Source: DATAPD01 sp036265385
Lineage (GTDB): Bacteria; Acidobacteriota; Terriglobia; Terriglobales; Acidobacteriaceae
Assembly (NCBI GenBank): GCA_036265385.1
Contig: DATAPD010000072.1
Coordinates: 1 to 7,857 of the forward strand
Direction: 5' to 3'
DNA: 7,857 nt
A model generated the notes under the pieces. It was not told where the DNA came from and made no database searches. It was given only the letters and a program-made list of their open reading frames with translations. Within the stretch, counting starts at the first letter, position 1; the number at the start of each line of letters is the position of its first letter. Positions 1 through 6,972 of this stretch are shown here, piece after piece. A program made the translations under genes and the position numbers.

Positions 1-2460
1 ATTGCCGGGCCAGCCGTTCAGCGGTGTGGGGGCAGGATTACCATCCGCGTCTGTGTCGCGCTTCGTCAAGCCCTGGTTAAAGGGGTTAGTGGCAATTGGA
101 TCTCGTATGCCCTGGGCGGCGGAAGTTGGGAAGTAGAATCCATAAACTCCACGCAGGACTGATTTCTCCGATAACCGAAACGCAAACCCGATCCTCGGCG
201 CAAAGTTGTTCTTATCGGTTCGAACCAGTCCACGACCGATGTCCAGGCCCGATTGGGACGCCAAAACCACGGGCCGTTGTTGAGGGATGCGTGTATCGAG
301 GAAGGGCACCGTCTTGTCTGACGGAACTATAAAGCGACCTTTTAATCCGGTCGTTGGATCAACGAAGTTGGGATCGAAATTGACTAGAAGATCATGGTTC
401 TCGATGAACGGAGTGATCAACTCATATCGCAACCCTAAGTTCAATGTGAGTCGTGGCGTAACTTTCCAGTCGTCCTGGAAAAAGAAGCCCTGCTCCCAGT
501 TGTAGACGTCCATCGCAGGCCGTGGAGCATTGATGTAGGTCACACTGGTGGGCGGCAATCCCATGATGAAATCCGCGAATGGATCTGTCACGCCGATGTC
601 GCCGGTGTAGGTCATCGCACCTCTAGGGTTCCCACGATTCACAGCAAAACCATCGATTGCGGCGTTGCGCACGAAGTCGGCGCCCATTTTGAAGTTGTGC
701 TTGCCGACTACCCAGGTGAGCGTGTCTCCAAAAGTGGCAAGATTCTGATCGAGCGGTCGGTCGGTGTTACGGCCTCCATTCTGGAAAGTTGCAAAGGCGC
801 CATTGAAGTTGATTGCGGGATGACCGAATGTCTTGAGCTCATTGGCTCCTACTACCGCTCCATAAGCATCGATATCCGATTGATCGAATCCGATGCTCGA
901 AAGAAATCCGCCAAGCGTCGTATTACTGTGCCTACGCAGCTTCTGCTTGTTGAATCCACCGCGCGCTTCATTGATCACGCTGTTGCTGAACATGTGCGTG
1001 TAGGAGACCGAAACGGTGTCATTTCTCCGATCATTTTGCGTCAGCCCAAGGCCTGTATAAGGACTTTGAACGAAGGTATTCGCCTGGGTTTGGCCAGCAG
1101 CGTTGTAGACCACGTAAACTCGGTCTTTCTCGCTGAAGTCGTGGTCCACTCTCAGAGTTCCCAGGTCCTGAACTGACCGCCCGGGAACATTCGTCGCAAA
1201 ATCGGGCACCTTTCCCGTCGAGGAGTCGATGGGAGCCGAAAGTCCAATCTTGGGGAAGTAAGTCCCGATTAGCTTTTGAACGGTGGGATTGAGCAATCGC
1301 GATGGAATGCGCGTGAAAACCGTAGCCGGTGTGCAAGGAGTTGTTGGGTCCCCGTCATCATCAAGACAAGCGACGGTCGTGTTGTTTGCAAGTTCCTGCG
1401 GCGTTAGCGTGACGCCCGCAGGTACCACTGGCTTACTGGCATCGTCGACTTGCGTGAAGTCTCCGGCCCACAGGCTCGGGTGAGGCAGATTGCTGTTTAG
1501 AAGATTTACTGGCTGGACTGTCCAATCCCTTTCATAAGCTGCAAAGAACCAGGTCTTACCGAGCTTTGGGATGGGCCCGCCGATCGAGGCGCCAACGTCT
1601 GTAATGTTGAAGTACGGATTGGGATACTTGTTCTGAAATGCAGTGGGAGCGAAGTCGGCCTTGCCGTTCAAGTCTTGAACTGTCCAGGCTGCCAAAGCTG
1701 AGTTCTTATTGTTGTAGAAGATGGAACCATGGTATCCAGCGCCGCCGCGCTTAGTCGTGACTCGTATATTCGCGATCCCCGCATACTCCGCGCTGAAGTC
1801 ATTGGAAAGGACGTTGATGTCTCCAACGGCTTCGAGAGAGGGCTGACTTCCAGTGGGCTCACCGAAAATTCCGCCGTTCGAGCGCTGCCCATCCAGTGCG
1901 AAATTCGCGCCATAACTCTGTGCACCCAGGAATTTGAAAGAGCCGTCCGTTCCCGATTGGGTGATGTTGGGATTCAGGTAGAGAAACGAATACACGTTGC
2001 GGCTGTCACGAGGAAGATCAATTACCGCTTGGCTGGTAATGGTATCGGATATCGTCTGATCTTCGGTGTTCACGAGGGGAGCTTCTGAAGTAACCGCTAC
2101 TACCTCGGTGGCCGACGCTACCTTCAAGACGGCATCGGCGCTTACCACATCACTGCCGTTCAACCGAATCCCTCTGACCTCGGTTGTGCCCATTCCGGTC
2201 ATCGACACTGACACTTTGTACTCGCCGGAGCTCAGACCAAAGATGCGGTATTCGCCTTGGGAATTGGTTTTCGTCTCGCGTGGCGTGTTCGTCCCTAAGT
2301 CGAGAATCACCACTTTGGCGTTGGGAACAACGGCACCCGAGGAGTCGGTCACCTGACCCCGAATCGTGCCCAAATCCGTTCCTTGCCCGAACAAGAAATG
2401 TGCACTGCCGATGACGGATAACAAGACGACAACCAACAGGAATTGAGTTACTGACTTCAT
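1..2460 (-). CDS. TonB-dependent outer-membrane receptor, Oar-like, with N-terminal carboxypeptidase-regulatory-like domain (3' end beyond window)
   Basis: This frame is open without a stop for 820 codons, from an ATG at 2458-2460 to the left edge, so the C-terminus is missing. Residues 1-25 form a signal peptide (MKSV, then a Leu/Val-rich core, cleavage probably near FGQG). Residues about 30-115 are a carboxypeptidase-regulatory-like beta-sandwich (GTIRGQVTDSSGAVVPNAKV, then NSQGEYRI and SGEYKVSV). Residues about 118-235 resemble the plug (VNTEDQTISDT, IDLPRDSRN, FALDGQRSNGG, EYAGIANI). From about 240 onward come barrel strands alternating with long loops, such as the stretch around 652-680 with QDDWKVTPRLTLNLGLRYE. 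By family, it would bind a large substrate at the cell surface and import it with TonB energy; the substrate is unknown. Two loops carry acidic clusters (DDDGD near 367, flanked by two cysteines; DTDADGN near 802). The start is supported by the signal peptide; GGGGG about 8 bases upstream is a possible weak ribosome site. Confidence 0.93.
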   Translation of the reverse strand, partial: MKSVTQFLLVVVLLSVIGSAHFLFGQGTDLGTIRGQVTDSSGAVVPNAKVVILDLGTNTPRETKTNSQGEYRIFGLSSGEYKVSVSMTGMGTTEVRGIRLNGSDVVSADAVLKVASATEVVAVTSEAPLVNTEDQTISDTITSQAVIDLPRDSRNVYSFLYLNPNITQSGTDGSFKFLGAQSYGANFALDGQRSNGGIFGEPTGSQPSLEAVGDINVLSNDFSAEYAGIANIRVTTKRGGAGYHGSIFYNNKNSALAAWTVQDLNGKADFAPTAFQNKYPNPYFNITDVGASIGGPIPKLGKTWFFAAYERDWTVQPVNLLNSNLPHPSLWAGDFTQVDDASKPVVPAGVTLTPQELANNTTVACLDDDGDPTTPCTPATVFTRIPSRLLNPTVQKLIGTYFPKIGLSAPIDSSTGKVPDFATNVPGRSVQDLGTLRVDHDFSEKDRVYVVYNAAGQTQANTFVQSPYTGLGLTQNDRRNDTVSVSYTHMFSNSVINEARGGFNKQKLRRHSNTTLGGFLSSIGFDQSDIDAYGAVVGANELKTFGHPAINFNGAFATFQNGGRNTDRPLDQNLATFGDTLTWVVGKHNFKMGADFVRNAAIDGFAVNRGNPRGAMTYTGDIGVTDPFADFIMGLPPTSVTYINAPRPAMDVYNWEQGFFFQDDWKVTPRLTLNLGLRYELITPFIENHDLLVNFDPNFVDPTTGLKGRFIVPSDKTVPFLDTRIPQQRPVVLASQSGLDIGRGLVRTDKNNFAPRIGFAFRLSEKSVLRGVYGFYFPTSAAQGIRDPIATNPFNQGLTKRDTDADGNPAPTPLNGWPGN

Positions 2461-2836
2461 ATACCACGCCCCCACAGCGGTGAGTTACTGGAACGAGATG
2501 TGCTTTTTACCACAGTTAGAAACGGGAAAGCAAACAAACAATAGCAAATGAAAAAATATTCGAAATGAAACGTAAGTCTGTTGTTTGAGGGTGTAAACCA
2601 GATTAGTTCGTGGAAACGCGCGGTGAACCCTTTTTACCTGATGAAAGCGGCGCGTGCGTCACTCACCCGATGTATGCGCGTGGCCACATCCATGAAGCAA
2701 GACCTAAGACACCGCTCGCTCTCTAACGGACTTCGCAACTAGCATCGAAAATCCTGAGATGCCCATGCCCGATGACTCGACTGGTGACGCACGAACTTTC
2801 ATTGCAATGGGGCGTAACAAAAAAATGGTTCGAGTT
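2461..2836. other. Intergenic region upstream of the receptor gene
   Basis: No convincing gene is present. The stretch about 2521-2600 is clearly richer in A+T than its surroundings and lies 60-140 bases before the receptor start, so the receptor promoter is probably here, although no good -35/-10 pair could be fixed by eye. Immediately after the stop of the upstream gene (2837) the minus strand has seven consecutive T (2819-2825), but no stable hairpin precedes them, so this is not called a terminator. The middle part, 2640-2800, is GC-rich and holds the dyads listed separately. The gap argues that the receptor is transcribed on its own and not from the 988-residue gene. Confidence 0.6.
2653..2793. 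repeat. Inverted 10-mer pair and GTG(N2-3)CAC dyads upstream of the receptor gene
   Basis: CGTGCGTCAC at 2653-2662 recurs in exact reverse complement as GTGACGCACG at 2784-2793. Each copy contains a small dyad of the form GTG-N3-CAC. A third, perfect dyad, GTGGCCAC, lies between them at 2680-2687. All three sit 190-335 bases upstream of the receptor start. They could be operator half-sites for a regulator of the receptor gene, but the distance is large and the elements are short. A chance origin is quite possible. Confidence 0.25.
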
Positions 2837-5803
2837 CTAGAGATCCGGCTTGAAGATTACTCCCTGGCCGGTGCGACTGTTCATCACAGCAACTAGCGGG
2901 GCTTGGAACCGGAGATGACGGACGCAATCTCGCTCGTCCAACGCTGGGTTGGTACCCAACCACTCCCAATCCACGAAGCCCTCGCCAGCGTCCGGATTCA
3001 CGGTAAAGTAGCCGGTTTGAAAAGCGGTGAGATTTTGGAAGAAATGACTCCCTTGGGACGGGGTGACGCGAAAGTCGCGGAATCCAGCTTCAACAATGAT
3101 TCGCGCTCCTGAGATTTCATCCCACTCCACCGGGATTCCGAGCCATGGATCATTGGATCCCCATCGCCCAACGCCAATCAGCAGGTATGGGAATCCCTCA
3201 TCCGTGAGCTTGGCATTAAGGCGAGCAACGGCGCGCGCCACCTGTTGACTTCGCGAACGCTCGAAACGGTGGAAGTCCACTACAACCACATCCCGCAAAT
3301 CCGCTATGCGCCCGCCGCCGAGGACCTGTGAGCTTTGGCAAAGCAGTCGGGAAGGGTCCACGTCGTCAATCCTGAGTTCCTCGCCTTCGCGCGAAAGGAC
3401 CAGCGGGCGAATTTGGAGAAACCCGAAATCCGCAATTTCATCGGAAACTTGCGGCAGGCGAACTGCGAATTCTATTTCCACCGGTCGCGCAAATGCATTT
3501 TCTGCAATCGTGCTCAGTTGGACAAGGATATCGGCGAGAGGAAAGACGCTGTGTTTGAGAATCGGGGCAAAACTCACGACGCGCACGCCGGGCCTGCTCA
3601 GGCCATCGTAAACCGCATTATTGTCATTGGAGTAGGTCGAACCTACGAAATTGAGCGTTCCGTCTGCTTCGGCAACGTCGAGTCCGAAGCGCGATTCACG
3701 CAGATCAGCACGCGGATCTTTCTGGCCTTCGAGGTGTTGCAAGTGCAGAGCCCAGAACTCCGATTGCGAGTTTGCGAGAATGTCTTCCACCGAAGAGAAT
3801 TGAAGAATGTTCTTCGGGAAGCGAGGACAAAAGGTGAGGCACTTGCCCCCATCCACCACTTCTCGACCCATGCCAAGAGCTACTGCAGCTATTCCGTCCT
3901 GAGCTCGCGCTGGCATTATTGGGTAGAAATTGTGCGAGCGTACCACTCCTGACACGTTAGGATAAAAGCGCTGCTGGTGCCGTGCCCCGATGACCTCCTG
4001 GAGGATAACCGCCATCTTTTCTTCTTCAAGTCTGTATGGTGTAGCCCGAACGTAGGCTTTGGCGTGTTGATGAAATGTCGAGGCGTACACCAACTTGATT
4101 GCTTCCATCAATTCCTGCAAACGCACATCAAGGTCGGGGTGCTGGTTCGACAACATGTACGTCTCGTAGACTCCGGTGAATGGCTGGTATTGCGAGTCTT
4201 CCAGCAAACTCGAGGAGCGCACGGCCAACGGGTAGTTTGCTTCGCCAAGATAGGTGATGAGGTTTTCCCGCACGAAAGATGGCAGAGACGCGGCCAGGAA
4301 GCGCTGATCAATGTCAGCATCGTCGGTGGCGTGCATAGCGAAATCGAGCAGGTTGTTTTCCGTCAGAAAGCGGTCAAAGATATCGGTGGAAAGGACTACC
4401 GTTGGCGGCACAGCTATGCGCACCCCAGCAAAGCGCTTTGCCATGCGCCGGTTATGGAGCAGTTGTCGAACGAAAGCTAAACCCCTGGCCTTGCCTCCCA
4501 AGGAACCGCCGCCAATGCGGAGGAAAAAAGAGTCCCCAGATTTCAACGTACCCGCGTCAAAGTCTCCGATGAGACCTTGGCTCTGCTCCACCCGGTATTC
4601 GGCGATGGAATCGATCAATTCGCGACGGAGGTGCTCCACGGTCGGGAAGTCTGAAACCTTGCGCGGCCTGAGTCTTTGGGCCAAGGCGAACTCTGTCCTG
4701 GCGCGCATCCATCGCGAAAAGTGATTGCTCTGAGCGTGGTAAGCAATGCTTTCGCACGGGACTGACTGCAATAGTTCTTCAAGGCCATTCAGATCATTAG
4801 CTCGCGCCACTTCCGAGTGGTCCGGCCGGCGAAAGACGAAGTCGCCAAACGCGAATTGATCGGCCAGAAGGCGGCGCAGATCTCGTAACAGAGTAGGGGA
4901 GCGCTTTCGCAGGAATGAGCATCCCTCTGCGTGCGCGCGGGCCTTAAACTCCGCGCGGCTGGACTGAAGCACGATCGGAGCATCCGGCACCAACCCACGG
5001 ATAGTGCGGACCAATTCGAATCCCGCCTCCGCCCTTAACTCGCCAGCGCGGGGAAATTCGACGTCTGAAACGACACCCAAAAGATGATTGTGGTACTTAC
5101 TTATGCATAATTCCGCTTCTTCATAACTGGATGCCAGCAGAATCTTGGGTCGCGCGCGCATGCGCATGAGCTTGTGAGCAACATTGATCCCTTCACGCAG
5201 CAGACGTCGAGACTGTGTGATCAGTTCCGTGTAAATGACCGGCAGAAAAGAGGAGTAGTAGCGAATGTCATCTTCGACCACGAGGATGACGGGAACTCCC
5301 ACGTTAGTGGTGTCGTGTTCAACATTCTTCAAGTCTTCGATGAATTTCACGATCGAGATCAAGATGCGGATGTTTCCTTGCCATAGGAATATCCGCTCAA
5401 TATCGGTGCTGGGGTTGCGGGAAAGGAAGTTCTTGATCTCCAGATAGTCGTAAGCGAGTACGACGACTGGCACGTCTAGCCCCGACTCTTTGACTTTCCG
5501 AGCCAACTGCGCGGCATGCATGTCACCGAGTTCAAGATTCGTGACGATTAGATTGAAGCGCGGCTCCCAGCGGGCTAACGCCTCGGCGCCGCTGGAAACA
5601 TGAGTGATTCCGGGAATCTGTTGCAAGTTCAGTTCAAGAGATTCGCCGACAAGCAGTTCGTTCAGCCGCCCGTCCTCGCGCAGGATAAAAGAGTCATATA
5701 GGCTCGAAACCAGCAGTATGTCCTGGACGCGAAAGGGCATGAGATTCTCAAAGCCCTCGAAGAGCCTCTCAGAATCCAACGCGAGGCCGGATGCTGTTCT
5801 CAT
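2837..5803 (-). CDS. Double receiver domain fused to a PEP-synthase/PPDK-type ATP-grasp domain, lacking phosphohistidine and PEP/pyruvate domains
   Basis: This 988-residue protein has four parts. Residues about 24-160 are a degenerate receiver: Asn89 stands where the phosphorylated Asp should be, and Ser33/Ser34 replace the acidic pair. Residues about 171-316 are a receiver with all key residues (Asp178/Asp179, acceptor Asp247, Ser281, Lys300) and an extension of roughly 20-25 residues between first strand and acceptor. After a charged, probably helical linker, residues about 425-803 form a PPDK_N ATP-grasp domain: GGGSLGGKARGLAF (Lys438), AVRSSSLLED (Arg529), FTGVYETY, ILQEVIG, EIEF (Glu776/Glu778) and LQIRP (Gln797, Arg799). 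Residues 804-988 form a conserved-looking module containing LLIGVGRWGS and DPWLGIPV. PEP synthase and PPDK would add a swivelling His domain and a C-terminal barrel; both are absent. It is probably cytosolic, with no signal peptide or membrane segment. The only in-frame ATG before the receiver core besides 5803 is Met22 (LMPFRVQ), which has GAGGG upstream; ATG 5803 has no clear ribosome site. Substrate and role are unknown. Confidence 0.92.
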   Translation of the reverse strand: MRTASGLALDSERLFEGFENLMPFRVQDILLVSSLYDSFILREDGRLNELLVGESLELNLQQIPGITHVSSGAEALARWEPRFNLIVTNLELGDMHAAQLARKVKESGLDVPVVVLAYDYLEIKNFLSRNPSTDIERIFLWQGNIRILISIVKFIEDLKNVEHDTTNVGVPVILVVEDDIRYYSSFLPVIYTELITQSRRLLREGINVAHKLMRMRARPKILLASSYEEAELCISKYHNHLLGVVSDVEFPRAGELRAEAGFELVRTIRGLVPDAPIVLQSSRAEFKARAHAEGCSFLRKRSPTLLRDLRRLLADQFAFGDFVFRRPDHSEVARANDLNGLEELLQSVPCESIAYHAQSNHFSRWMRARTEFALAQRLRPRKVSDFPTVEHLRRELIDSIAEYRVEQSQGLIGDFDAGTLKSGDSFFLRIGGGSLGGKARGLAFVRQLLHNRRMAKRFAGVRIAVPPTVVLSTDIFDRFLTENNLLDFAMHATDDADIDQRFLAASLPSFVRENLITYLGEANYPLAVRSSSLLEDSQYQPFTGVYETYMLSNQHPDLDVRLQELMEAIKLVYASTFHQHAKAYVRATPYRLEEEKMAVILQEVIGARHQQRFYPNVSGVVRSHNFYPIMPARAQDGIAAVALGMGREVVDGGKCLTFCPRFPKNILQFSSVEDILANSQSEFWALHLQHLEGQKDPRADLRESRFGLDVAEADGTLNFVGSTYSNDNNAVYDGLSRPGVRVVSFAPILKHSVFPLADILVQLSTIAENAFARPVEIEFAVRLPQVSDEIADFGFLQIRPLVLSREGEELRIDDVDPSRLLCQSSQVLGGGRIADLRDVVVVDFHRFERSRSQQVARAVARLNAKLTDEGFPYLLIGVGRWGSNDPWLGIPVEWDEISGARIIVEAGFRDFRVTPSQGSHFFQNLTAFQTGYFTVNPDAGEGFVDWEWLGTNPALDERDCVRHLRFQAPLVAVMNSRTGQGVIFKPDL

Positions 5804-5942
5804 GATGAATTTGTGGTCACCGCAATTTTACGCGGCTTCTCCTGGGGCAAGCGATATTTCTGGGCTAACGAGAACCTGTACTCGTGGTTGTGGGAAAACT
5901 CAACGACCGACCTGAACCTGATTGGTGATTGTCCCATTAGCA

Positions 5943-6104
5943 TTAATCGCCGTCGTTCGATTCACCTGGGACGTAGCGCCATCGTCGCTTCTGTGACCTG
6001 TACATCCTGATCACAAGCACGATTGCAACTACTAGTGTCGCTAGACGCCGCTTGGCCGATTGCAGCCCGCCCCATCGTGAGATGCTTCTACACCATTGAT
6101 TCAC
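5943..6104 (-). CDS. Candidate small single-pass membrane protein (53 aa), doubtful
   Basis: On the minus strand a GTG at 6104-6102 opens a 53-codon frame ending in TAA at 5945-5943. The translation has a short hydrophobic helix at about residues 21-32 (LATLVVAIVLVI). It is preceded by AKRR and followed by a strongly basic stretch with RSQKRRWR, ending GESNDGD. That charge pattern resembles a small one-pass membrane protein. It lies 139 bases upstream of the receiver/ATP-grasp gene on the same strand, so the two could share a transcript. Against it, no Shine-Dalgarno sequence precedes the GTG, there is no in-frame ATG before the helix, and a frame of this length arises easily by chance. I do not recognise a family. 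Confidence 0.2.
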   Translation of the reverse strand: MNQWCRSISRWGGLQSAKRRLATLVVAIVLVIRMYRSQKRRWRYVPGESNDGD

Positions 6105-6193
6105 GAGTTAAGCGTAAGCTGCACAAAGAGAGGCACTTGCAGCAGCCAGCAACCTTTAGACCGAGGTCGTTCCAGCGACGACGATTTTGCCGG

Positions 6194-6221
6194 TTGCTAA
6201 TACGAATTTGTGTCGTCTAAT
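6194..6221 (+). promoter_or_regulatory. Candidate sigma-70-type promoter for the TonB-family gene
   Basis: TTGCTA (6194-6199) and TCTAAT (6216-6221) are separated by 16 bases and match the -35 and -10 consensus at four and five of six positions. The -10 box ends only 17 bases before the ATG at 6239, so the predicted leader would be about 10 bases, nearly leaderless. It would exclude the weak AGGA at 6222-6225, which is itself too far (13 bases) for a good ribosome site. Either the gene is translated from a very short leader or the true promoter lies further upstream. Confidence 0.25.
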
Positions 6222-6238
6222 AGGACAAGTAGTCCGCC

Positions 6239-6925
6239 ATGTTCGCCGACTCGACTCCAAAACGAAGACGTCCCGTCATAGCAATGATGACGTCCGTCGT
6301 GTTTCACGGACTTCTCGTCGTCGCCGTCTTCTACCGCCCTACACCTACATTCGTGCGTCACAGTTCCGTGCGAGCCGGACAACGAGGAAGCTTAATAACG
6401 CCGATGTTCCTCGCTCGGCAAGGATCCGGGGACTTGGAACAGCACGAACACAGTCAGATTGCTCCAAGCGACACAGTGCGGTACGCGAGAAAGAGGTCTC
6501 ATGCAAAACATGCAATCGGCAGGCTTGTGCGCGGCGATGAGGGCAACATTGCAACACAATCGGCATCTGCAACTGCGGGATCGTCGACCGAGTCGGCCAG
6601 TGCAGGTTCGCCTTTCGGATCTCTGTATGAGGGCTCCGCAACCGGGTTTGAGATCAAGCCCGCTCTGCCTGTGACTGGACCTCAGCCGCAGGTGTACACG
6701 CCGAAGCTGCCGCGGGGCTTCGAAGGTGATGTGATTGTCGAAGTGACCATTGACGAGCAGGGACAGGTCACGAATAAGATTCTGGTTCGCGGGCTTGGAA
6801 ATGGCCTGGATGAACAAGCAATCGCTGTGCTAGAGAACTGGCGTTTCAGGCCGGCAACGAGAGATGGCGTCGCAATTCCTTCCAAGCAGGATGTTTACTT
6901 CCATTTTGTGGGCACTCGGTCGTAA
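6239..6925 (+). CDS. TonB-family energy-transducing protein
   Basis: This complete 228-residue protein has the layout of TonB. A short basic cytoplasmic N-terminus (STPKRRR) is followed by one membrane segment at about residues 13-32, a periplasmic linker, and a C-terminal TonB domain at about 158-226. The membrane helix carries Ser19 and His23 in the S-x3-H spacing typical of TonB, where the His contributes to coupling with ExbB/ExbD. The C-terminal domain shows GFEGDVIVEVTIDEQGQV, then LDEQAIAVLENWRFRPAT and YFHF, the usual strand-helix-strand fold that contacts the TonB box of receptors. The linker is not the Pro/Glu/Lys-rich rod of E. coli TonB. It is basic around 81-98 and Ser/Ala/Thr-rich around 105-124. 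No exbB or exbD is in the window, so it must use partners encoded elsewhere. The gene is divergent from the receiver/ATP-grasp gene. Confidence 0.88.
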   Translation: MFADSTPKRRRPVIAMMTSVVFHGLLVVAVFYRPTPTFVRHSSVRAGQRGSLITPMFLARQGSGDLEQHEHSQIAPSDTVRYARKRSHAKHAIGRLVRGDEGNIATQSASATAGSSTESASAGSPFGSLYEGSATGFEIKPALPVTGPQPQVYTPKLPRGFEGDVIVEVTIDEQGQVTNKILVRGLGNGLDEQAIAVLENWRFRPATRDGVAIPSKQDVYFHFVGTRS

Positions 6926-6972
6926 ACCTCGCATTACGCAGCAGGCGGTAGACGACTTCGCTAAAATACGGC

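Larger units (their letters stand above)
5804..6238. other. Divergent intergenic region between the receiver/ATP-grasp gene and the TonB-family gene
   Basis: These 435 bases separate two genes transcribed away from each other, so promoters for both are expected here. For the minus-strand gene, a weak pair TTGAGT (5903-5898) and TACAGG (5880-5875) with 17-base spacing lies about 72 bases before the ATG; it is only a poor match. AGGAG near 5840 on the minus strand is too far from the ATG at 5803 to be its ribosome site. For the plus-strand gene see the promoter candidate at 6194. The only other content I could find is the small minus-strand ORF at 5943-6104. No tRNA, riboswitch or terminator hairpin was recognised. 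Confidence 0.6.

Noticed and set aside
697..1176. A 159-codon plus-strand open frame inside the receptor gene
   Set aside because: It is antisense to a continuous 820-codon frame with clear receptor domains; the translation shows no recognisable domain.
2606..2637. Hairpin-like GTTC/GAAC followed by TTTTT on the plus strand
   Set aside because: The stem has only four standard pairs, and no plus-strand gene ends here.
2704..2802. A 32-codon minus-strand ORF in the gap before the receptor gene
   Set aside because: No ribosome site, no hydrophobic or other distinctive pattern, and a length easily reached by chance.
2815..2845. Possible intrinsic terminator after the receiver/ATP-grasp gene (seven T on the minus strand)
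   Set aside because: No stem of useful length precedes the T-run; only the TCTAGA palindrome, which leaves no loop, is present.
3335..4480. Long plus-strand open frames (205 codons at 3335-3952; 167 codons at 3977-4480) opposite the receiver/ATP-grasp gene
   Set aside because: The minus strand here encodes unmistakable ATP-grasp motifs; the plus-strand frames are codon-bias shadows with no recognisable domain.
5813..6010. A 65-codon plus-strand open frame running out of the start of the receiver/ATP-grasp gene
   Set aside because: It overlaps the start of a strong minus-strand gene, begins with GTG without a ribosome site, and resembles no known family.
6350..6361. TTCGTGCGTCAC shared between the TonB-family gene and the reverse complement of 2784-2795
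   Set aside because: A few shared 12-mers are expected by chance in a window of this size counting both strands, and this copy lies inside a coding region.
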